From: Pseudonocardiaceae bacterium YIM PH 21723
GTDB lineage: Bacteria; Actinomycetota; Actinomycetes; Mycobacteriales; Pseudonocardiaceae
Assembly (NCBI GenBank): GCA_003600225.1
Contig: QZFT01000018.1
Location: 79,616-143,615 of the forward strand
Length of the DNA: 64,000 nucleotides
Direction: 5' to 3'
Shown piece after piece: positions 61,467 through 64,000 of this stretch (positions within the stretch are counted from its first letter, which is position 1; every line of letters begins with the position of its first letter). The notes beneath the pieces are model-generated. The model was given only the letters and a program-made list of their open reading frames with translations. It did no database searches and was not told where the DNA came from. The position numbers and the translations under genes are program-made.

Positions 61467-61665
61467 GCGCGGCACAGTCGCGGAACCGGCGGACGTCGAA
61501 CCACAGCTGGGCCGCCGCGGCGACGAAACCGAAGGCCAGCGCCCACAGCAGGTCGTGCATATTGCCGACATACGCCGACGCGAATACCAGAATAGATGGA
61601 ATGCCGGAATGAATTCCGCCGGTTCGCCGAACAGCAACGACCGCCTTTCGAAATATGCGCACCAT
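61467..61665 (-). CDS. Possible small membrane protein, 3' end unclear
   Basis: An ATG at 61665 with GGGAG six bases upstream opens a frame starting MVRIFRKAVVAVRRTGGIHS, followed by hydrophobic segments IPSILVFASAYVG and LLWALAFGFVAAAAQLWFDV. These look like a real two-helix membrane protein. After about 66 codons the frame turns coding-unlike and runs antisense through the SDR gene without a stop until 60493. The coordinates given cover only the credible part. Either the stop was lost or the frame is decaying. Confidence 0.35.
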
Positions 61666-61848
61666 AGTGAACTCCCACCAGTCCATTGTTTCGTCCCTGA
61701 TTATCGTGACGTAACCCGGGAGGACCTCGCGAGGCGCTACTCTGGACCACTGCGGGACCGCAAGCGGACCACTATGAGACCAACCACCATTTATCGGGCA
61801 CCGAACTTGTAGCGTGCGAAAGCGGCGAACAGGGGCGAAGGAGCCGAC

Positions 61849-63153
61849 ATGGCAGGTCGAGCCGACCACGATCCGCGCACGGTTCTGGAGAGACTTCTGC
61901 ACGAGCAGGACCGGACATACGAGGAGGTCGCCGCCGAGTTCTGCCGGCAGGCCGAGAAGCTGGGAGAGCGGGGCGTCGGGATCACCGCCCGGCACCTGCG
62001 CCGGCTGGCCTCGGGCGAACGCGCGGGGACGACTCCCGCGACCCGCCGCGTGCTCCAGGCGTTGTTCGGGCTGTCGGCCGACGAGCTGCTCCGGCCCTGT
62101 TCGCCGTCGGATGCCACCTCCCTGGTGCTTCCGGTGCGGAGCCGATCCGATGTGGAGCTCGTAACCATGGCTGCTGAACGGTCGCGCGATTTCTTCCTCC
62201 AACAACGCCTCGTGGTGGATTCGGAGGCGGTCGACCTGTTGTCCGACGAGGTGCGTGAACTCGCCAGGGAATTCCAGCGAATGCCGCTGGCACAAATCCT
62301 CGGCCGGGTGATCCGGACACAGGAAGCGGTGTTGTCCTCGCTGGACCAGAAACAAAAGCCGGTCAATGCGCGGCGGCTGTATTTCCTGGCCTCGGTATTG
62401 GGTGGGATGCTCGCCTATGCGGGTGGTGATGTGGGAAAACCGCAGGTGGCGATGTCGCATGCCCGCACCGCATTCATGTGGGCCGAATATGCCGACCACA
62501 ACGGGCTGCGTGGCTGGATTCGCGGAATTCAGTCGTATCTCTGCTATTGGACGAACCAGCCGCGGGAGGCCATCCGGTACGCGCAGTCGGGAGCCCAGTA
62601 CCTGCCCGCGCAGCGCGGGACGGTGCGGCCGTGGCTGATCGCCAACGAGGCCAGGGCGTGGGCGTCGCTGGGTGACGCGGAGCGGACGAAGGAGCTCATC
62701 CTCCGGGCGACCCACATCGCCGAGCACCTCGTGCCGGACGAGCTGGACGAGTTCGGCGGGATCTGCACCTTCGGCACCCCCAAACTGCTGTACTACGCCG
62801 GCCGGGCGCTGGCCGGGCTGCCCGGGGAACCGGACGCGGCGCGGGACTACGCGGGTCGCGCCGTGGAGGCGTACCGGCAGGTCGATCAGGACGACTGGGA
62901 CTTCAGCTGCCAGGCGGACTCACATCTGAGCCTGGCCATCGCGCGTGCCCGGGGCGGCGAACTGGACGGCGTCGCCGAGGCGCTCGGGCCGGTGCTCAGC
63001 CTGCCGCCGGAGCAGCGCATCCACGACCTGATCAACACCGCCACCGTGCTGCACCGGGCGCTGAATCCCTATGCGACATCGCCCGACGGACGCGATCTGC
63101 AGGACGCGCTGGAGCACTTCGCCCGCACGTCGCTGCCCCGATTCCCGGTCTAG
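61849..63153 (+). CDS. HTH-type regulator with TPR-like C-terminal domain
   Basis: A 434-residue protein. The N-terminal helix-turn-helix (TYEEVAAEFCRQAEKLGERG, VGITARHLRRLASGER) is followed by SADELLRP and about 330 residues of TPR-like helices (AMSHARTAFMWAEYADHNGL, AIRYAQSGAQYLPAQRGTVR, DYAGRAVEAYRQVDQDDWDF). This layout is common in actinomycete regulators that may bind peptides or act in development. The ATG at 61849 has GAAGGAG five bases upstream. Its targets are unknown. Confidence 0.8.
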   Translation: MAGRADHDPRTVLERLLHEQDRTYEEVAAEFCRQAEKLGERGVGITARHLRRLASGERAGTTPATRRVLQALFGLSADELLRPCSPSDATSLVLPVRSRSDVELVTMAAERSRDFFLQQRLVVDSEAVDLLSDEVRELAREFQRMPLAQILGRVIRTQEAVLSSLDQKQKPVNARRLYFLASVLGGMLAYAGGDVGKPQVAMSHARTAFMWAEYADHNGLRGWIRGIQSYLCYWTNQPREAIRYAQSGAQYLPAQRGTVRPWLIANEARAWASLGDAERTKELILRATHIAEHLVPDELDEFGGICTFGTPKLLYYAGRALAGLPGEPDAARDYAGRAVEAYRQVDQDDWDFSCQADSHLSLAIARARGGELDGVAEALGPVLSLPPEQRIHDLINTATVLHRALNPYATSPDGRDLQDALEHFARTSLPRFPV

Positions 63154-63255
63154 GCAGGGCATCGCGGCTCCGCCCAGCGGGAGTGGTCTGACCAATGGGT
63201 GAACTTTCCGGCGGGTCGCGGGCCGGATTCCGTGCCATGAGCCAGGATCTGCCGC

Positions 63256-63870
63256 ATGCGCTGGTATGCCGAACGGCCGGGACGTTTCCTGCGGCAGTTC
63301 CTCAGTGATGTGTTGGCCGTCGCCTGGGTCTATGGCTGGGTGCGGGTCGCCCTGTGGACCAGGGAGCAGGTGCTCGCGTTGCGCGATCCCGGTCAGGGAC
63401 TGGTCGATGCGGGCACCACCCTGCACGACACCTTCGGCGGTGCGGCCGACAAGGCGAACAAGGTCCCGTTCGTCGGCGAGGCCCTCGCCGGTGCGCTGAG
63501 CCGGGGGACCCGGGCCGGTGACCGGATCTCCGGGGCGGGTCATTCGCAGATCGACACCGTCACCCAGCTCGGCCAGGTCGTGCTGATCTCGCTGATCACC
63601 CTCGCGGTGATCGTCGTGCTGGCCACCTGGCTGCCCGTCCGGCTGCGTTACGCCCGGCAGGCCTCGGCGATCCGCACGCTGGCCCGCAGCGGGGTCGGCG
63701 ACGAACTCCTCGCGACCAGGGCGCTGCACCGGTTGCCGCTGAACAAGCTGGCCAAGCTCGCGGAGAAGGGCGACCCGGCCACCCTGGTCCGGGAGGGCGA
63801 CCAGGAGATCGTCGGCCAACTGGTGGCCATCGAACTGCGCACCCTCGGCTTGAAGCCCGCCAAGCGCTGA
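63256..63870 (+). CDS. Hypothetical two-helix membrane protein
   Basis: A 204-residue protein with membrane segments near residues 17-35 (LSDVLAVAWVYGWVRVALWT) and 102-123 (LGQVVLISLITLAVIVVLAT). Between them lies a Gly/Asp-rich extracytoplasmic loop, and after them a basic cytoplasmic tail (RYARQASAIRTLARSGVGDE). No named domain is recognised, though similar proteins occur across actinomycetes. The half palindrome at 63878 and the 5'-nucleotidase fragment follow directly. Confidence 0.7.
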   Translation: MRWYAERPGRFLRQFLSDVLAVAWVYGWVRVALWTREQVLALRDPGQGLVDAGTTLHDTFGGAADKANKVPFVGEALAGALSRGTRAGDRISGAGHSQIDTVTQLGQVVLISLITLAVIVVLATWLPVRLRYARQASAIRTLARSGVGDELLATRALHRLPLNKLAKLAEKGDPATLVREGDQEIVGQLVAIELRTLGLKPAKR

Positions 63871-63877
63871 AGCCCGC

Positions 63878-63899
63878 TCCCGAAGTTGACGAGGTTCGG
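63878..63899 (+). repeat. Half copy of the family-A palindrome
   Basis: TCCCGAAGTTGACGAGGTTC matches the left arm of the repeats at 10584 and 17483, but no complementary right arm exists in the remaining 100 bp. It abuts a truncated 5'-nucleotidase frame, as the copy at 17485 abuts another truncated gene. Confidence 0.6.
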
Positions 63900-64000
63900 T
63901 CCGCCACCGCTGCGAAGGCGTCCCCTAAGTCAGTACGTCTGATCGGCTTCAATGATTTCCACGGAAATCTGATTCCGCCCGCCGGCTCCTCGGGCCGGGT
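63882..64000 (+). pseudogene. 5'-nucleotidase family fragment lacking its signal peptide, cut by window edge
   Basis: The frame reading SPKSVRLIGFNDFHGNLIPP then AGSSGRV runs off the right edge. FNDFHGN is the first metal-binding strand of secreted UshA-type 5'-nucleotidases and normally follows a signal peptide of 25-40 residues. Here the frame upstream (EVDEVRSATAAKA) has no start codon and no hydrophobic leader, and the previous gene ends only 12 bp before the repeat. It may be a 5'-truncated pseudogene; an unusual start cannot be excluded because most of the gene is outside. Confidence 0.55.

Noticed and set aside
60493..62727. 744-codon - strand frame across the SDR and HTH-TPR genes
   Set aside because: Only its central part near 61467-61665 looks protein-like. 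The rest is antisense to supported genes.

Overview
The window is high-GC actinobacterial DNA. The gene content fits a Pseudonocardiales-type soil actinomycete: a mycothiol-dependent enzyme family, many TANNNT promoters placed 6-7 nt before start codons (leaderless mRNAs), an actinobacterial SOS box at uvrA, ESX-type secreted proteins, several PucR, MmyB-type and TetR regulators, and many exported hydrolases. No rRNA, tRNA, CRISPR array, phage or complete insertion sequence was recognised. The genus assignment is inference only.

Layout. 1-3115: a NACHT NTPase gene, cut by the left edge, translationally coupled to a flavoprotein gene, with a divergent unknown gene. 3140-6993: YjbQ, a YkuD-type lipoprotein, a chitinase, a DUF402/zinc-ribbon pair and an unknown gene. 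6974-16711: a one-direction row of acyl-CoA ligase, two CocE-type hydrolases, a lipase and two SDR enzymes, with a divergent PucR regulator. 16708-20601: a YdcF protein, the truncated remnant of a molybdopterin oxidoreductase, and a caspase-like domain fused to three EccC/FtsK ATPase modules. 20678-25440: TetR, AlkB-like and PEP-mutase-like genes, a patatin, two related unknown proteins and a DinB-like protein. 25586-33646: exported proteins, an SDR with its MmyB-type regulator, an amidohydrolase, and an ECF sigma-MFS-SDR-VOC operon.

33647-34166 is a non-coding, mobile-looking block with about 112-bp imperfect terminal inverted repeats and nested palindromes. 34167-43894: PucR, an esterase, a heterodimeric ABC exporter, an alcohol dehydrogenase, a second MmyB-regulator/SDR pair and a VOC protein. 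43955-46701: an overlapping cassette of SseB-like protein, EspC-like protein, WXG-type polymorphic toxin and probable immunity protein. 47195-54241: papain-like peptidase, epoxide hydrolase, MBL hydrolase and two tandem NB-ARC/TPR ATPases without an effector domain. 54447-59666: mycothiol-dependent isomerase-like protein, an MHS transporter and SOS-regulated uvrA. 59818-64000: small exported and membrane proteins, an SDR, an HTH-TPR regulator and the start of a 5'-nucleotidase that seems to have lost its signal peptide.

The strongest candidates for undescribed biology are the caspase-EccC fusion, the NACHT-flavoprotein pair, the toxin/immunity cassette with an unassigned toxin domain, and two families of non-coding palindromic repeats. 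Some repeat copies abut truncated genes.
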